NCBI GenBank assembly: GCA_900540905.1
Contig: UQHR01000009.1
Span: forward strand, 1-60,112
From: an uncultured Collinsella sp.
GTDB lineage: Bacteria > Actinomycetota > Coriobacteriia > Coriobacteriales > Coriobacteriaceae
Direction of reading: 5' to 3'
Length of the DNA stretch: 60,112 nt
The notes beneath the pieces were generated by a model that saw nothing but the letters and a program-made list of their open reading frames with translations, made no database searches and had not been told where the DNA came from. Position 1 is the stretch's first letter; every line of letters starts with the position of its first letter. The position numbers and the translations under genes are program-made. Positions 60,000-60,112 of this stretch are shown here, piece by piece.

Positions 60000-60036
60000 A
60001 GAAGGCCGAAGCCCTGGTTGGGGCTTCGGCCTTCTT
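59999..60036. terminator. Terminator of the TA operon
   Basis: A 16-bp perfect stem (59999-60014 with 60021-60036) begins AAGAAGG and ends CCTTCTT. The last 76 bases of the window hold nothing recognised. Confidence 0.88.
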
Positions 60037-60112
60037 GCTTGGGATTGAATTGCATTACAGGTTGAGCATAAGTCAGACACTATGACCCAATCCAGGGGCA
60101 CGGAAACGACAG

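Noticed and set aside
1..60112. CRISPR arrays, rRNA genes and intact insertion sequences
   Set aside because: No regularly spaced repeats, rRNA sequence or transposase gene was found.

Overview
The window is GC-rich, densely coded chromosomal DNA with strong Shine-Dalgarno sequences, CCA-encoding tRNAs and a fermentative, anaerobic gene set: class III ribonucleotide reductase, L-lactate dehydrogenase, flavodoxin with DUF3793, and no respiratory genes. Together with the protein families present this points to a gut actinobacterium of the Coriobacteriia, most likely Collinsella. That placement is inference from content; no 16S gene is present.

Layout. 1-4200: a long palindrome, tRNA-Leu, a SpoIIE-type phosphatase with a fused STAS/anti-sigma kinase, and a Gly-Cys-Gly tRNA cluster. 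4500-10370: a GH13 glucosidase, two more tRNAs, and nrdD/nrdG behind an NrdR-type site, with the two nrd genes split by a 139-bp palindrome. 10430-12105: a folate operon, folE, an HD phosphohydrolase and folB. 12100-18600: metallopeptidase, dipeptidase, SlyD plus an orphan UreE-like protein, HAD phosphatase, Fur-type regulator, acylphosphatase, oxidoreductase, RNase HI. 18690-21172: a LysR regulator divergent from metY; the metY leader holds a 17-codon Cys-containing leader peptide with a strong SD. 21485-28050: cell-envelope protein, panE, cyclase, aldo/keto reductase, oxidoreductase and nfo, the last two preceded by two 63-nt hairpins of one family. 28198-31302: an amino-acid ABC transporter. 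31400-35100: flavodoxin/DUF3793, a metal-binding membrane protein and an SOS-controlled YolD/Y-family polymerase operon. 36047-37741: pgi.

37712-41244 looks like a small integrated island. It is bounded by 32-bp direct repeats (31/32 identical) of the last codons of pgi and carries, on one strand, an unknown protein, a ClpP-like protease and a soluble VirD4/TraG-like ATPase, with no recognisable integrase. 41500-45900: deoC, two HAD phosphatases, a fructoselysine-kinase-like PfkB protein, a 230-bp element with long terminal inverted repeats, and tatD. 45917-59220: tcdA, an sdpR/sdpI pair in which sdpI is frameshifted, ettA, two coriobacterial-type hypothetical proteins, nadE, an aminotransferase, ldh, a DUF2974 lipase-like gene bracketed by two copies of one hairpin, and a nucleoid-associated protein. 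59244-60036: a RelE-type toxin-antitoxin pair with a 46-bp palindromic operator.

The most interesting signals are the pgi-flanked TraG/ClpP cassette, the metY leader peptide, a family of intergenic hairpins whose stems change but stay paired, the folE-HD-folB arrangement and the SlyD/UreE pair. Gene starts were moved from the longest open frame to the codon with a proper SD wherever the sequence decided it.
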